Of a stretch of 64,000 nt of DNA, positions 30,262-43,009 are shown in pieces. Origin of the DNA: Prochlorococcus sp. AG-424-P18 (GTDB lineage: Bacteria > Cyanobacteriota > Cyanobacteriia > PCC-6307 > Cyanobiaceae); the NCBI GenBank assembly GCA_003213235.1, contig QCNJ01000002.1:1-64000 (forward strand), given 5' to 3'. Both the position numbers and the translations under genes were made by a program. The notes below the pieces were generated by a model that had not been told where the DNA came from, ran no database searches, and saw only the letters and a program-made list of their open reading frames with translations. Position 1 is the first letter of the stretch, and every line of letters starts with the position of its first letter.

Positions 30262-31506
30262 ATGCCAAATTTCCATCGAGTAGTTGTTACTGGTATCGGA
30301 GCAGTAACTCCAATTGGTAACAACATTGATGAATATTTACTCAGTCTTCAAAAAGGAATTAATGGGGTCAAAGGTATTACTCTTTTTGATCCGATAAATC
30401 ATCCTTGCAAATTTGCAGCAGAAGTTAAAAATCTTCAAACCGAAAATGTTCTTGAAGCTAAAGAATCTAAAAGGTGGGATCGTTTTTCACAGTTTGGAGT
30501 TATTGCAGCAAAGCAAGCCTTTAGTGATTCTGGAATAGAAATTACTGAAGATAATGCATCAAGAATTGGAGTAATAATTGGCTCTGGTGTTGGAGGTTTA
30601 CTTACTATGGAAAGTCAAGCTCAAATACTGAGCCATAAAGGTCCAAAAAGAGTAAGTCCATTTACAGTCCCAATGATGATTCCCAACATGGCAACTGGAC
30701 TTGCAGCCATTGCTTTAGGTGCAAAAGGACCTAGCTCCTCTGTTTCTACTGCATGCGCTGCCGGTTCTAATGCTATTGGCGACTCTTTTAGATTGCTCCA
30801 ACTTGGGAAAGCAGATGCAATGATCTGTGGAGGGGCAGAAGCGAGTATTACACCTCTTGGAGTAGCTGGTTTTGCCAGTGCAAAAGCTCTTTCTTGCAGG
30901 AATGAAAGTCCACAAACTGCTAGCAGACCTTTTGATGCAGAAAGAGATGGATTTGTTATTGGAGAAGGATCCGGAATTCTTGTTTTAGAAACCTTAGAAA
31001 ATGCAAAAAAAAGAAATGCAAGAATTTATGCAGAAATAATTGGATATGGTACAACATGTGATGCTCATCACATTACAGCTCCATCTCCAGGGGGGATTGG
31101 AGGCGCTGAAGCTATCAAACTAGCAATTGAAGACGCTTCTCTAAGCCTTGAAAAAGTTGATTACATAAATGCTCATGGAACGAGTACATCAGCTAATGAT
31201 AAAAATGAAACTTCTGCAATTAAATCTATATTTAAAGACAGATCTTACCTCATTCCTGTAAGCTCTACTAAGTCGATGACTGGTCATCTCCTAGGAGGCT
31301 CAGGAGGTATAGAAGCTGTTGCTTGTATACTTTCTTTGACACATAATTTTATCCCTCCTACAATTAACTACGTCAATCAAGATCCTGAATGTGATCTTGA
31401 TTATGTACCAAATAACGCAAGAGAAGCTCAAGTAGGAGTTGCTCTTTCAAATTCTTTCGGCTTTGGTGGTCACAATGTTTGCCTTGCTTTCAGCAAAATG
31501 AATTGA
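30262..31506 (+). CDS. fabF: 3-oxoacyl-[ACP] synthase II
   Basis: [55 protein letters not shown]. Confidence 0.98.
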   Translation: MPNFHRVVVTGIGAVTPIGNNIDEYLLSLQKGINGVKGITLFDPINHPCKFAAEVKNLQTENVLEAKESKRWDRFSQFGVIAAKQAFSDSGIEITEDNASRIGVIIGSGVGGLLTMESQAQILSHKGPKRVSPFTVPMMIPNMATGLAAIALGAKGPSSSVSTACAAGSNAIGDSFRLLQLGKADAMICGGAEASITPLGVAGFASAKALSCRNESPQTASRPFDAERDGFVIGEGSGILVLETLENAKKRNARIYAEIIGYGTTCDAHHITAPSPGGIGGAEAIKLAIEDASLSLEKVDYINAHGTSTSANDKNETSAIKSIFKDRSYLIPVSSTKSMTGHLLGGSGGIEAVACILSLTHNFIPPTINYVNQDPECDLDYVPNNAREAQVGVALSNSFGFGGHNVCLAFSKMN

Positions 31507-31549
31507 AGACAACCAATTCTGTATTCCCAACCTCACTTATTTTAAAACA

Positions 31550-33556
31550 ATGGTCGCTGCATCTATTTCATTAGAATCACTTTGCGTAAATAGTATAAGA
31601 ATGCTTGCTGTAGATGCAGTAAATAAATCTAATAGTGGGCATCCTGGATTGCCAATGGGATGTGCTCCTATGGGTTATGCATTATGGCAAAACATACTTA
31701 ATCACAACCCTAATAATCCAAAATGGTTCAATAGAGACCGTTTCGTATTATCAGCTGGTCATGGCTGTATGCTTTTATATTCTTTGCTTCATTTGACAGG
31801 ATATAAATCCGTTTCCATAGAAGATATTAAAGAATTTAGACAATGGGGATCCAAAACTCCTGGACATCCAGAAACATTTGAAACTGAAGGAGTTGAAGTT
31901 ACAGCTGGTCCTCTTGGTGCCGGCATTTCTAATGCAGTTGGTTTAGCAATAGCTGAAACTCACTTAGCGGCTAAATTCAATAAGCCTGATTGCAATATCG
32001 TTGATCACTACACTTACGTCATAATGGGTGACGGCTGCAATCAAGAAGGGATCGCATCTGAGGCTTGCTCATTAGCTGGCCATCTTAAGCTTGGAAAATT
32101 AATTGCTCTCTATGACGATAATCAAATTACAATTGATGGGAGAACCGATGTTTCTTTCACTGAAGATGTTTTAAAAAGATACGAAGCTTATGGTTGGCAC
32201 GTACAACATGTTGAAGATGGTAATCATGATGTTAAAGGTATAACTGAAGCTATCGAACAAGCAAAATTAATCACAGACAAACCTTCAATTATAAAAATTT
32301 CTACAACCATAGGTTACGGCTCACCTAATAAATCAGATACTGCTGGTATTCATGGTGCGGCAGTAGGAGAAGAGGAAGCCACATTAACCAGAGAGTTTCT
32401 AAATTGGGAATATCCTCCATTTGAAATACCAGATGAAGTCTATAAACATTTTAGAAAATCAATAAACAAAGGCGAAAACTTAGAAAAAGAATGGGATGCA
32501 AGATTTAAGGAATATCAAAAAAAATATCCCTCTGAAGGAGCAGAGTTAAAAAGAATGTTAAAAGGAGAATTACCTGAGAATTGGGACTCAGATCTCCCTT
32601 CTTATACTCCTGACGATAAAGGTTTAGCCACCAGAAAGCATTCACAAATATGTCTTGGCGCCCTAGGTCCTAACCTTCCTGAATTAATTGGTGGATCAGC
32701 AGATTTAACTCACTCTAACTACACAGATATAAAAGGAGAAGCTGGTTCTTTCCAATCTCATAGCCCTGAAAAAAGATATTTACATTTTGGTGTAAGAGAG
32801 CATGCTATGGCTGCTGTACTTAATGGTATTGCTTATCATAACAGTGGTCTCATACCTTATGGTGGTACCTTTCTTGTTTTCGCAGATTATATGAGAGGTT
32901 CAATGAGGCTTTCAGCATTAAGTGAATTGGGAGTTATTTATGTTTTGACTCATGATTCAATTGGTGTAGGTGAAGATGGTCCAACACATCAACCTATTGA
33001 GACTATTCCTTCTCTTCGCGCCATGCCTAATATGCTTGTTTTCAGACCTGGAGATGGAAATGAAACCAGTGGCGCCTATAAGCTTGCCATTCAAAATCGA
33101 AAAAGGCCCTCTGCCCTTTGTTTAAGTAGACAAGGTATGCCAAATCAAGAAAATACTTCAATCGAAAAAGTTGCCTTAGGCGGGTATATAGTTTCTGATT
33201 GCGAAGGAACACCAGATCTAATATTTATTGGTACTGGAAGCGAATTAAATCTTTGCATAGAAGCAAGTCAGAAAATTTCAAGCTTAGGAAAAAAAATTAG
33301 AGTTGTTTCTATGCCTTGTGTAGAACTTTTCGAAGAACAAGAAGAATCTTACAAAGAAAGTGTTTTACCTAGTGTTGTGAAAAAGAGAGTTGTAGTAGAA
33401 GCTGCACATTCATTTGGTTGGCATAAATATACAGGTTTTGAGGGGATCTGTATTACTATGGATAGGTTCGGCGCATCAGCACCAGGTGGAGAATGTATGA
33501 AAAATTTTGGATTCACCGTCGAAAACGTAGTAAATAAAACAAAGGAAATTCTATAA
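31550..33556 (+). CDS. tkt: Transketolase
   Basis: [50 protein letters not shown]. Confidence 0.98.
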   Translation: MVAASISLESLCVNSIRMLAVDAVNKSNSGHPGLPMGCAPMGYALWQNILNHNPNNPKWFNRDRFVLSAGHGCMLLYSLLHLTGYKSVSIEDIKEFRQWGSKTPGHPETFETEGVEVTAGPLGAGISNAVGLAIAETHLAAKFNKPDCNIVDHYTYVIMGDGCNQEGIASEACSLAGHLKLGKLIALYDDNQITIDGRTDVSFTEDVLKRYEAYGWHVQHVEDGNHDVKGITEAIEQAKLITDKPSIIKISTTIGYGSPNKSDTAGIHGAAVGEEEATLTREFLNWEYPPFEIPDEVYKHFRKSINKGENLEKEWDARFKEYQKKYPSEGAELKRMLKGELPENWDSDLPSYTPDDKGLATRKHSQICLGALGPNLPELIGGSADLTHSNYTDIKGEAGSFQSHSPEKRYLHFGVREHAMAAVLNGIAYHNSGLIPYGGTFLVFADYMRGSMRLSALSELGVIYVLTHDSIGVGEDGPTHQPIETIPSLRAMPNMLVFRPGDGNETSGAYKLAIQNRKRPSALCLSRQGMPNQENTSIEKVALGGYIVSDCEGTPDLIFIGTGSELNLCIEASQKISSLGKKIRVVSMPCVELFEEQEESYKESVLPSVVKKRVVVEAAHSFGWHKYTGFEGICITMDRFGASAPGGECMKNFGFTVENVVNKTKEIL

Positions 33557-33570
33557 GTATCAATTGATAA

Positions 33571-34941
33571 CTAAACGGAAGTATTGCATTCTTCAAGTTT
33601 TTCATTTAATTGATCAAGAGATTCATCAGAAATTTTTGAATTCATTGGACAATGTTTTGGGCCACACATTGAACAAAATTCTGCCTTTTTAAAGATTTCA
33701 TCAGGTAGTGTCTCGTCATGGTATTGCTTTGCTCTTTCTGGATCTAATGAAAGTTCAAATTGTTTATTCCAATCAAAGTTATACCTTGCATGACTAAGTT
33801 CATCATCCCTATCACGAGCTCCTGCTCTATGTCTTGCTATATCAGCAGCATGAGCAGCGATCTTATAAGCAATCAATCCTTCTCGTACATCCTCTGCATT
33901 TGGGAGACCTAGATGCTCTTTTGGAGTTACGTAACATAACATAGAAGTTCCATACCATCCTGCCATAGCCGCTCCTATGGCACTTGATATATGGTCATAA
34001 CCAGGAGATATATCTGTTACTAATGGACCAAGTACATAAAAGGGGGCTTCTGAACATTCCTCCATTTGCTTTCTTACATTAAACTCAATTTGATCCATAG
34101 GTACATGACCAGGACCTTCAACCATAACCTGAACATTGTGTTCCCAGGCTCTTCGTGTAAGCTCTCCCAAGGTCTTCAATTCAGCTAGCTGAGCATCATC
34201 AGAGGCGTCATGCAAACATCCAGGCCTTAGCGAATCTCCAAGAGAAAAAGTACAATCATATTTCTTAAAAATTTCACAAATATCATCAAACCTTGTATAA
34301 AGCGGATTTTGCTTAAAATGGTGTAACATCCATTGGGCTAGGATACCTCCCCCTCTACTAACAATTCCAGTAATTCTCCCCTTAACTTTTGGTAAATGCT
34401 CTATTAACAGCCCAGCATGAATTGTCTGATAATCTACGCCCTGCTGACAATGTTTTTCAATAATATGAAGAAAATCGTCTTCAGTTAATCTATCTATTGA
34501 ACCATGTACACTTTCTAAGGCTTGATAAACAGGCACTGTTCCTATGGGAACAGGAGATTCATTAATAATGGCTTGCCTAACTTCATCTAAATTTACGCCT
34601 CCTGTAGAAAGATCCATAACAGTATCAGCACCATATTTAACGGCTAATTTGAGCTTTTCTACTTCTTCATTGATATCACTTGCATTAGGAGAAGCACCAA
34701 TATTTGCATTCACTTTACATCTAGAAGCAATACCTATAGACATTGGCTCAAGATTCAAATGATTAATATTAGCTGGAATAATTAATCTTCCTCTTGCAAC
34801 TTCCTCCATTATTAAAGAAGAAGGTAGATTCTCTTTTTTAGCAACAAAATCCATTTCTTCAGTGATATGTCCATTTCTCGCAAAGTTCATCTGAGTTACA
34901 TTGTCTTTCCCAAGGCGAGGCTTAATCCAAGAACTTCTCAT
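33571..34941 (-). CDS. thiC: Phosphomethylpyrimidine synthase
   Basis: [43 protein letters not shown]-terminal [11 protein letters not shown]. Confidence 0.98.
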   Translation of the reverse strand: MRSSWIKPRLGKDNVTQMNFARNGHITEEMDFVAKKENLPSSLIMEEVARGRLIIPANINHLNLEPMSIGIASRCKVNANIGASPNASDINEEVEKLKLAVKYGADTVMDLSTGGVNLDEVRQAIINESPVPIGTVPVYQALESVHGSIDRLTEDDFLHIIEKHCQQGVDYQTIHAGLLIEHLPKVKGRITGIVSRGGGILAQWMLHHFKQNPLYTRFDDICEIFKKYDCTFSLGDSLRPGCLHDASDDAQLAELKTLGELTRRAWEHNVQVMVEGPGHVPMDQIEFNVRKQMEECSEAPFYVLGPLVTDISPGYDHISSAIGAAMAGWYGTSMLCYVTPKEHLGLPNAEDVREGLIAYKIAAHAADIARHRAGARDRDDELSHARYNFDWNKQFELSLDPERAKQYHDETLPDEIFKKAEFCSMCGPKHCPMNSKISDESLDQLNEKLEECNTSV

Positions 34942-34990
34942 AATTTCTTAATTTTTAAAAGTGTTATTACTAAAGTTTGATCAAGTCTCC

Positions 34991-35068
34991 ACTTCCCTGC
35001 ATCGAAATTAATGATTCAGGTTCAAAGGGTATGATCTCAGCTAAGTTAAATTTCTTAGCACCCCTAGT
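34991..35068 (-). promoter_or_regulatory. TPP (THI-box) riboswitch upstream of thiC
   Basis: Reverse strand: ACTAGGGGTGCTAAG...CTTAGCTGAGATCATACCCTTTGAACCTGAATCATTAATTTCGATGCAGGGAAGT; matches thi-box landmarks GGGGUGC, CUGAGA, ACCCxUUGAACCUGA, AGGGAAGU. Located 50 nt from the thiC ATG. Confidence 0.95.
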
Positions 35069-35138
35069 ATTTATCTTATTAATAGCTCTTTTCTAAAAAT
35101 AAGTCATCTCATATTGCGTGAAAATAAATAAAATAATT

Positions 35139-35354
35139 TTATTTAATTTTTTGATAATACTTTATCTTTTTTAAAATATTTTTTCTATCCAATTGTCTGC
35201 TCATAACCCTCTCCAAAATAATTACAATCCCCATTAAGCCAATAGGTAAATAAACAATCTTCTTGGAATTATCCCTAAATATTAATCCGATGGCAGATAT
35301 GAAGATCATGAAAGGAGCCACAAAAGATAAAATCAATCTTTTATTAATTTTCAT
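35139..35354 (-). CDS. Small hypothetical membrane protein
   Basis: 71 aa with two hydrophobic segments; its start overlaps the stop of the upstream M20 gene by 4 bp. Confidence 0.6.
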   Translation of the reverse strand: MKINKRLILSFVAPFMIFISAIGLIFRDNSKKIVYLPIGLMGIVIILERVMSRQLDRKNILKKIKYYQKIK

Positions 35355-36535
35355 TTGCCAATAGTATTAATTTTTTCATTGTTTAATTTTACTATGGATT
35401 CTGTTATTACTTTAATTCCAACAGCAATAGCTTTTTCATCCGGATCAAATTTAGAACTATGAAGAGGAGCACATCCATTGGAACTAGAAACCCCAAGTCT
35501 AAACATAGCTCCAGGAATTTCATTTAAGAATTCAGCGAAATCCTCAGCTCCTAATGATGGTTTTTGTAGTTCGATTACATTTTCTTGACCCAAAACCTTA
35601 ATTCCAGATTCTCTGAGAACTCTATTAATTTCATAACTATTATTTACTGAAGGAGTAATTTCTCTAAATATTACTTTTGCATCAGCTCCACAACTATTAG
35701 CTAAAGAAGTGATATTTTCATTGAGCCAATTACCCATATTCGTAAATACTTTACGATTAGTACACCTAACAGTACCAATTAAATTAACCTTTTCTGCGAG
35801 AACATTGAATGCATTACCACCATTTATTTTCCCAAAAGTTATTACTACAGGATCTAGAGGATCTAACTTCCGTGTTATTGATTCTTGAATTCCCGAGATA
35901 ACTTTTGAGGCCGCCCAAATAGCATCAACTCCTTCATGAGGTCGAGCACCATGGCCTGATTTCCCTTTAATCTCAACATTAAGTTCTCCAGCAGCTGCAG
36001 TTAAACTTCCCTCTTTAATACCAATAGTACCTACGGATAAATCGGGGTAGACATGAACTCCCAAAATATGGGTTAAACCATTAGTTGCACCATCCTTAAT
36101 CATCCATCTAGCTCCACTCGCAATTTCTTCAGCAGGCTGAAAAATTATCCGAGTCCCAAAATTTAGTTTTAAATCCTTAATAATTTTTGCCACACCCAAT
36201 CCAATCGCGATATGCAAATCGTGACCACAAGCATGCATAACACCATCTACTTTTGAAGAAAAACTTAATTTAGTTTCCTCAAATATTGGTAAAGCATCCA
36301 TATCCACTCTTAAACCTATAATACCTTTATCTAGGGGGCCAAAATCAGCTATGACTCCAGTCCGACCTATAGATTCTCTAACATTCCAACCAATATCTTT
36401 TAAAAAACCACTGATCAAGATCGCTGTTTGATTTTCAAGTCCACTTAATTCGGGATGTTCATGGATATGTCTTCTTAAGTTAATGAGTTCATCATTAAAC
36501 GAATCAATTTTTTTATGTAACTGATCTCTATTCAT
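35351..36535 (-). CDS. M20 family metallopeptidase / amidohydrolase (IAA-amino acid hydrolase-like)
   Basis: LRVDMDALPIFEETKL, MHACGHDLHIAIGLG, FQPAEEIASGARWMI, KPSLGAEDFAEF. Confidence 0.93.
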   Translation of the reverse strand: MNRDQLHKKIDSFNDELINLRRHIHEHPELSGLENQTAILISGFLKDIGWNVRESIGRTGVIADFGPLDKGIIGLRVDMDALPIFEETKLSFSSKVDGVMHACGHDLHIAIGLGVAKIIKDLKLNFGTRIIFQPAEEIASGARWMIKDGATNGLTHILGVHVYPDLSVGTIGIKEGSLTAAAGELNVEIKGKSGHGARPHEGVDAIWAASKVISGIQESITRKLDPLDPVVITFGKINGGNAFNVLAEKVNLIGTVRCTNRKVFTNMGNWLNENITSLANSCGADAKVIFREITPSVNNSYEINRVLRESGIKVLGQENVIELQKPSLGAEDFAEFLNEIPGAMFRLGVSSSNGCAPLHSSKFDPDEKAIAVGIKVITESIVKLNNEKINTIGK

Positions 36536-36538
36536 TAC

Positions 36539-37327
36539 TTATTTTAAATCGATAAAATTCATTAAATCTTTAATTGGCTTTGGAGGCCATCTTCTTATTT
36601 TTTTTAACCATTCTTCATCACTATATCTAGGATCTAATTCAGTTACCGCTATCCAATTACTCTCTGCTTTACCAGCTTCACCATTAGACCAACTCAAAGC
36701 TGTTAAAGCTGCCCTAGCATCTGCAAAAGTTGGATAACGTCTGATTAACTTTCTTAATTCTTTTTCAGCTTCATCAATATTTCCCAACTGGAAATCTGCT
36801 AGCGCCAAACTTGACCTAGCCATGGCAAATCCTGGATTATATAAAGAAGCTTTTGAGAATAAATCTCTTGCTTTATCCCAATGAGATGTAGATCCTTCGA
36901 CGTTAGCTAAATTATATAATGCAGAGAAATTTGTACTATCTAGAGAAATAACGAACATATAATCCTTTTTCGCTTGCGGCCATAAACCCAATGCTTCTTC
37001 AGCTATCCCCCTATTAATGTAAGGATCTATTTCACTAGGATTCAAACTTATTGCTTTATTTTGGTCATCTATTGATCCTTTAACATCTCCTACAACAAGT
37101 CTTACATTTCCTCTATTGCTAAACCCTGCAGCATCATCAGGATAAGAATCGAGATATTGATTCCATTCTTGTAAAGCGAGATTAAATTTTCCGCCTGAAC
37201 TAAGATCTAACGCATTCTTAAACAAATCCTCTCTCGAAGATAATGAATAGCAAGGTGCAATATAAAAAATATTGAAAAAAATAAAAATTAATAAAAAACA
37301 AACCTTAACTTTTTTAAAAGTTATCAT
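36539..37327 (-). CDS. Tetratricopeptide repeat protein with N-terminal signal/anchor
   Basis: Hydrophobic N-terminus followed by several TPR units ([29 protein letters not shown]...). Confidence 0.88.
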   Translation of the reverse strand: MITFKKVKVCFLLIFIFFNIFYIAPCYSLSSREDLFKNALDLSSGGKFNLALQEWNQYLDSYPDDAAGFSNRGNVRLVVGDVKGSIDDQNKAISLNPSEIDPYINRGIAEEALGLWPQAKKDYMFVISLDSTNFSALYNLANVEGSTSHWDKARDLFSKASLYNPGFAMARSSLALADFQLGNIDEAEKELRKLIRRYPTFADARAALTALSWSNGEAGKAESNWIAVTELDPRYSDEEWLKKIRRWPPKPIKDLMNFIDLK

Positions 37328-38372
37328 CTTTTGAATCAATGTACTTTTTTCCTAAAGAAGTAAGCATTCTTCCTCGAGGAGTTCTCGTGAGAAAACCAAT
37401 TTTAATGAGATATGGCTCAACTACAAATTCTAACATTGAAGAATCATCGCCCAACCCAGATGCAATTGAATCAAGTCCAGTTGGAACATTATTGTTTTGA
37501 TTAAGAAAAGATAAATAGTGTCTATCTAAAGAATCCAATCCTTTTTCGTCTATTTGGTAAGAATTTAAAGCTTTTTTTATTAAATTCACTGAGATAATAT
37601 TAGTTTTCATAACAACTTGAGCATAATCTCTTACTCGTCTTAATAATCTTAAAGCAATTCTTGGAGTCCCTCGAGATATCTTTGCTAAATCATAAGATGC
37701 TTCATCTTCTAAATTGAGGTTTATTAATCGGGAGAAATTAACAATAATTTGTTTTAATTCATCACATGAATACAATTCAATTTTCTGAGATATCCCAAAT
37801 CTGTCTCTTAGAGGTGCACTTATTGAGGCTAATTTAGTTGTCGCGCCAATCAGAGTAAACCTAGGAAGGTTAATTGTTCTGCAACGGGCTCCTCTGTTAG
37901 CCCCTATAGTTAAGTCAAGTCTAAAATCCTCCATTGCAGAATATAACAACTCTTCAGTTAACCTATTTAAGCGATGTATCTCATCGATAAATAAAACTTC
38001 ACCTTCTTTTAATCCAAGAAGTAAACCTACAATATCTCTTGGTCTTTCAATTGCTGGTGCAGTCGCAATCCTACATTTTGTATTCAATTCGTGGGCTATC
38101 AAAAAAGCAAGAGTAGTCTTACCTAGACCAGGCTGTCCATATAAAAGAGTATGCTCCAAAGGTTCTTTTCTAATAATTGAAGCATCTATAGCTATTCTTA
38201 AAGAAGATTTAAGTTGTTCTTGGCCAATAAATTCTTTTAAATTAAGAGGCCGGGCTAAGTTCAAATTATTATTTCTCTTTTCTTCTGGAATGTTTTTTGA
38301 ATCAACTAGCCTAAGTTCTTTTTTACGAAAAGAAAAGTCATTATCGCCTATATTTGAAGAAATTATTGCCAT
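37314..38372 (-). CDS. ruvB: Holliday junction branch migration helicase RuvB
   Basis: [56 protein letters not shown]. Confidence 0.97.
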   Translation of the reverse strand: MAIISSNIGDNDFSFRKKELRLVDSKNIPEEKRNNNLNLARPLNLKEFIGQEQLKSSLRIAIDASIIRKEPLEHTLLYGQPGLGKTTLAFLIAHELNTKCRIATAPAIERPRDIVGLLLGLKEGEVLFIDEIHRLNRLTEELLYSAMEDFRLDLTIGANRGARCRTINLPRFTLIGATTKLASISAPLRDRFGISQKIELYSCDELKQIIVNFSRLINLNLEDEASYDLAKISRGTPRIALRLLRRVRDYAQVVMKTNIISVNLIKKALNSYQIDEKGLDSLDRHYLSFLNQNNNVPTGLDSIASGLGDDSSMLEFVVEPYLIKIGFLTRTPRGRMLTSLGKKYIDSKDDNF

Positions 38373-38424
38373 AATAAAAGGTTAATTGCAATTGTTCTGA
38401 GTAGAAAGATTTTTTAAAACTAAA

Positions 38425-38919
38425 ATGGCAAAAAATTCAAAAAAAGTTAATAAAAATACTAATAAAGCAAATAATTTTAAACTGCTAGCTGATAATAGAT
38501 ATGCAAAATATCAATATGCAATATCTGAAACAATCGAAGCTGGAATTGAGCTTTTAGGGACTGAAGTAAAGTCCATTAGAAACGGAAAAGCAAATTTAAG
38601 AGACGGATACTGTTCATTCAGAGATGGTGAGATCTTATTATTAAATGTTCACATTTCACCACATAAAAATGTGGGGTCTTTCTTTAATCATGATCCACTA
38701 AGAAATAGAAAGTTGCTACTACATAAAAAAGAAATAATAAAGATGAAATCTAATACTGAAAAAAAAGGAATGACTATTATTCCATTATCTCTTTATTTAA
38801 AAGGCTCATGGATAAAACTAACTATTGGAGTTGGTAAAGGGAAAAAATTACATGACAAACGACAAGATGAAAAACAAAAAAGTATAAAAAAAGAAATTAA
38901 CTCTGCACTTAAACGGTAG
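38425..38919 (+). CDS. smpB: SsrA-binding protein
   Basis: [33 protein letters not shown]. Confidence 0.97.
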   Translation: MAKNSKKVNKNTNKANNFKLLADNRYAKYQYAISETIEAGIELLGTEVKSIRNGKANLRDGYCSFRDGEILLLNVHISPHKNVGSFFNHDPLRNRKLLLHKKEIIKMKSNTEKKGMTIIPLSLYLKGSWIKLTIGVGKGKKLHDKRQDEKQKSIKKEINSALKR

Positions 38920-38945
38920 AAGATTAGGCAGAATTATTGAAAATA

Positions 38946-39191
38946 TCAATCTAAACTTACTGAACTTGGAGGTGGGGAAGGATCTGGATCTGCAATTAGC
39001 ATATGCTGCAATACAGTTTCTGGCCTTTCACTATCTCTCCAACGAATTTTGTATGCAGGCATTTTGGTACCTCTACTTGTAGTTTGCTCTACTGGTTCAA
39101 TAACCCATCCTCTTCTTGATCGGCCTTGAGGATTTCTTTTTACTACTGCATCCGCGTGTTTGAAACGGAAACCAACACGTTCACCACTCAT
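38946..39191 (-). CDS. Conserved hypothetical small basic protein
   Basis: 81 aa MSGERVGFRFKHADAVVKRNPQGRSRRGWVIEPVEQ...; looks like a conserved cyanobacterial protein. Confidence 0.75.
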   Translation of the reverse strand: MSGERVGFRFKHADAVVKRNPQGRSRRGWVIEPVEQTTSRGTKMPAYKIRWRDSERPETVLQHMLIADPDPSPPPSSVSLD

Positions 39192-39220
39192 TTAAAAAAT
39201 TTCGTATTGGATTAATTAAA

Positions 39221-40759
39221 CTATTTTACTTCATTCGAGGGTAATTTTTCACTTTTTTTAGAAGTTATTTCTGGTTTTAACAATGGGAAAGGGATTACAT
39301 CTCTAATCGATGCGCTATTAGTAATTAACATAATTAGCCTATCAATGCCTATACCTAATCCTCCCGTAGGCGGCATACCAATCTCTAAAGCATTCAAAAA
39401 ATCTTCATCTATACAGTGAGCCTCAAGATCTCCTTCATCTCTAAGAGATTGCTGTAATTGCATTCTTTCTCTTTGATCTACTGGATCTATCAACTCACTA
39501 AACGCATTTGCCAGTTCTCGACCAACAATGAATAATTCAAATCTCTGAACTATTTCTTTATTATCAAGATGTGGCCTAGCTAAAGGAGAAATTTCAACAG
39601 GATAATCAATAACAAAAGTGGGTTCTATAAGTTTTGATTCTACTTTTTGCTCGAAGACCTCATTTAAAAGTCTTCCCATTGTATTTACTTTATTAGAACA
39701 ATCAACATTGATATTTTTAACAGCTTGTTTTGCTGCAAGAAAGTCTCCACTGAAAGAATCAAAATCAATCCCTGTATATTGTTTGACAATAGCTTTCATT
39801 GATACTCTTAACCAAGGCTTAGAAAAATCAATTTCTTTATTTTGATAATTTATAATTAAAGACCCACATGCATCAGCTACTATAGCTTTAATCAATTCTT
39901 CAGTTAAATTCATCATATCTACATAATCAGAATAAGCTTCATAAATTTCAACTGAGGTGAATTCTGGATTATGCCTTGTACTTATCCCCTCATTACGGAA
40001 GATTCTTCCCAATTCATATACTTTCTCAAAACCTCCAACAACCATTCTCTTTAAATGTAATTCTGTAGCTATTCTTAAATACAACGGAATATCTAATGTA
40101 TTGTGATGAGTTATAAATGGTCTTGCTTCAGCACCACCAGCTTCAGATTGCAGAATTGGAGTCTCTATCTCTAAAAAATTTCTATTATCTAGCCATTTTC
40201 TTATAAAACTTATACATTTCGCTCTGGTTTTAAATACATTTTTAGAGTGAGGATTTACTATTAAATCTAAATAACGTTGTCTATATCTTTTTTCAATATC
40301 AGTCAATCCATGCCATTTATCTGGGAGGGGTTGTAATGATTTAGATAACATTTCCCATTTTTCTACTTTAATTGAAAGCTCACCTTTATTAGTTTTTTTA
40401 ATAGTTCCATAGACGCCAATCCAATCACCAATATCTACTATTTCCTTTAAATCTTCAAAAGAAAGTAATTTTTGTTTTTCTAAATTGAAATTAATAATCC
40501 TCTTATCTAGATAAAGCTGAATCTGACCTTCTTGATCGCTTATTGTAAAAAAGGCAATTTTGCCCATTACCCTTTTTGCAAGAACTCTACCAGCAATAGA
40601 AACACTGAAGTCTTCCTCTTGACCATTTTCTAGATAATCAAATTTTTGAATAAGAAAACTGGTAGTATGTGATACCTCAAAGCTCTGTGCGTAAGAAGCA
40701 AATCCTTTATTAACGAGTGCACTAGCTTTTTGTAATCGCGCTTCTTTTATTTCAGACAA
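39221..40759 (-). CDS. lysS: Lysyl-tRNA synthetase (class II)
   Basis: [59 protein letters not shown]. Confidence 0.98.
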   Translation of the reverse strand: MSEIKEARLQKASALVNKGFASYAQSFEVSHTTSFLIQKFDYLENGQEEDFSVSIAGRVLAKRVMGKIAFFTISDQEGQIQLYLDKRIINFNLEKQKLLSFEDLKEIVDIGDWIGVYGTIKKTNKGELSIKVEKWEMLSKSLQPLPDKWHGLTDIEKRYRQRYLDLIVNPHSKNVFKTRAKCISFIRKWLDNRNFLEIETPILQSEAGGAEARPFITHHNTLDIPLYLRIATELHLKRMVVGGFEKVYELGRIFRNEGISTRHNPEFTSVEIYEAYSDYVDMMNLTEELIKAIVADACGSLIINYQNKEIDFSKPWLRVSMKAIVKQYTGIDFDSFSGDFLAAKQAVKNINVDCSNKVNTMGRLLNEVFEQKVESKLIEPTFVIDYPVEISPLARPHLDNKEIVQRFELFIVGRELANAFSELIDPVDQRERMQLQQSLRDEGDLEAHCIDEDFLNALEIGMPPTGGLGIGIDRLIMLITNSASIRDVIPFPLLKPEITSKKSEKLPSNEVK

Positions 40760-40809
40760 AACTTATTTTAATATATTTGTTTTATTTAATAAAATTATCA
40801 GACTATTGC

Positions 40810-41556
40810 TCAACTTGCCAAAGATGTTGCTGTTTCGCCAACTCTCTGAGATGCGTAACCAATCCCTCTAACAGTTAATATTAATTCTGGATTTCTTGGA
40901 TCTGGTTCCAATTTACCTCTTAGTCTTGCAACATATACATCTACAACTCTTAAATCTGCCGCTCTACGAGGAGGATAGCCCCATAGCTGCTCCAAAATTT
41001 CTGCTCGAGGAACAACCTTACCAGGTTCGTCAAATAATAACTCCAGAAGACTAAATTCAGTATAAGTTAGACTAATTCTATCTCCAGCTCGAGAAACTTG
41101 TCTGCGATTAGTATCAACAACTAAACTTCCAAATTTCATAACTCCTTTTCCTGAGGGAACTTCTTTAGTTTCAGTAACCGATACAGTTGGTCCCATTCTT
41201 CTCAAAATTGTAGCTATTCTCGCCTCTAACTCTTTTGGGCTAAATGGTTTAGATAAATAATCATCAGCTCCTAAATCCAAACCAGCAACTCTCTCTGAAA
41301 TGGCTTCTAAAGCGGTTAAGAATATTATTGGTACTACTGACTCAGCTCTAATTCTTCTACAAACAGCAAATCCATCCATTTTTGGAAGCATAACATCAAG
41401 AACTATTAAGTCAGGGGCATCCCTGTGGAAAGATTCAAGAGCTTCTTCGCCGTTAGTGGCTGAATAAACTTGATATCCAGCTAGTTGAAGCCTCGTAACT
41501 AATACCTTCAAAACTGCTGGTTCATCATCAACAACTAAAATTCTTGCTTTTGACAT
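40810..41556 (-). CDS. rpaB: OmpR-type response regulator RpaB
   Basis: Receiver domain plus winged-helix domain; LWGYPPRRAADLRVVDVYVARLRGKLEPDPRNPELILTVRGIGYASQR. Confidence 0.93.
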   Translation of the reverse strand: MSKARILVVDDEPAVLKVLVTRLQLAGYQVYSATNGEEALESFHRDAPDLIVLDVMLPKMDGFAVCRRIRAESVVPIIFLTALEAISERVAGLDLGADDYLSKPFSPKELEARIATILRRMGPTVSVTETKEVPSGKGVMKFGSLVVDTNRRQVSRAGDRISLTYTEFSLLELLFDEPGKVVPRAEILEQLWGYPPRRAADLRVVDVYVARLRGKLEPDPRNPELILTVRGIGYASQRVGETATSLAS

Positions 41557-41737
41557 AGTTAAAAAAAGATTTCTCGATATTTCAAAGCAAAGAATTATTG
41601 CATTGAATATTTATTCTAACAATTAAAAATATAACATTACGAAGCCTCATAGAGATATTCTATAGGTTTAAAAAAATTTTAAATAATTCGAAGATATAAA
41701 TTTTTTTAAAGCACTTTTTACTTCTTGATGAAATTTA

Positions 41738-42256
41738 TTACCACAATTTTCTTCTTGAAAATTTAAACAACCTTAAAAGTTGGGAGCAAATCAAGGGAGC
41801 AAACAAACCTGTCAAAAAAACTTCAGCTAAGATATTTTTAACACCGGGAATAAACATTAAAAAATTACCATCTGAAAAATTTCTAAACAAAATTTGTGCA
41901 AGATAAAGAGTACCGCATAAAAAACTCCCAACAGAACAAATTAAACCATACCTAAAATGTCCTACCAAAACATCACTATGTGATTTAATTCTCCCAAAGA
42001 AAAATCCACAAAAAATTAGGCCTGGAATTTGAGAAAAATTATTATCTAAAGTTAGAGAATCCAAAATTAGACCTAAAAACAAACCAAATACTAATCCATT
42101 AATTGATCCATTAATCATTGCCCAAGGCAACAACCAAAATAACGGCCAATAAGGCTGAACACCTAAAAATCCAAGCCAACTAGGGTGCCACAAAAAAATA
42201 ATTGGGATAAAAATAAAGCTTATAAAGGATAATTTTTTGGTAAAAAATTTATTCAT
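41738..42256 (-). CDS. mreD: Rod shape-determining protein MreD-like
   Basis: Multi-TM protein directly downstream of mreC; start at internal Met (MNKFFTKK). Confidence 0.75.
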   Translation of the reverse strand: MNKFFTKKLSFISFIFIPIIFLWHPSWLGFLGVQPYWPLFWLLPWAMINGSINGLVFGLFLGLILDSLTLDNNFSQIPGLIFCGFFFGRIKSHSDVLVGHFRYGLICSVGSFLCGTLYLAQILFRNFSDGNFLMFIPGVKNILAEVFLTGLFAPLICSQLLRLFKFSRRKLW

Positions 42257-43005
42257 TAAATATCTAATTTCAAAATTTGCACCCAATCAATTAAGTGAGG
42301 TTTTGCTAAAAGTGAAATTTTTGCCGTTTTTTGTGATTGGGATGTCTCATCTATAGATTTGACAATCCCAATGGGTATATTTGGAGGTAATAAAGAACTA
42401 GCAGGTGAAGATGATACAAAATCTCCGACTTTTATATCAGCCTCTTTTGAATAAAGGATTAAAATAGGATGATCATCTCCCGAACCAACCAGTAATCCAT
42501 TAATTTGACTTCTATCAACCCATACACCTAATTTACTTTCTGGAGAAGTTAATAATGTTACCGACGAAGTAAATAAAGAAGTATTATTTACTCTTCCTAA
42601 TAATCCTCCTGGTCCAGTGACAATAGTACCAATTTCAACTCCATCTTTTGAACCTTTGTTTAAAGTTATCTGTCTCCACCAACCTCCTGTTTTTCTCGAA
42701 ATAACTGCTGCTGAAATATTATCATTGTTGGATGATTGTTGAAGAGATAAGATTTGCCGCAATCTTATATTATCCTTGTTTAGAAGATTTGATTTTATAA
42801 AATATTCTTGATTGATGCTCTTTAGAATAACTTCTTTTTGAAATTGACCAGGCCAAAAAGGCCTAGAAATAAAGTAAAAAAAATCTTTATATAAAGATCC
42901 TTTTGAAATCCTTACAAAGACTAAAAATAAAAAAATTCCTAAAAATATCCAAATTATCTTTTTATGCCACCAACGACTAGAAGAAATTCGTCGGATATTT
43001 AACAT
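42256..43005 (-). CDS. mreC: Rod shape-determining protein MreC
   Basis: Single TM plus coiled region; WWRQITLNKGSKDGVEIGTIVTGPGGLLGRV; between mreB and mreD. Confidence 0.92.
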   Translation of the reverse strand: MLNIRRISSSRWWHKKIIWIFLGIFLFLVFVRISKGSLYKDFFYFISRPFWPGQFQKEVILKSINQEYFIKSNLLNKDNIRLRQILSLQQSSNNDNISAAVISRKTGGWWRQITLNKGSKDGVEIGTIVTGPGGLLGRVNNTSLFTSSVTLLTSPESKLGVWVDRSQINGLLVGSGDDHPILILYSKEADIKVGDFVSSSPASSLLPPNIPIGIVKSIDETSQSQKTAKISLLAKPHLIDWVQILKLDI

Positions 43006-43009
43006 ACTA

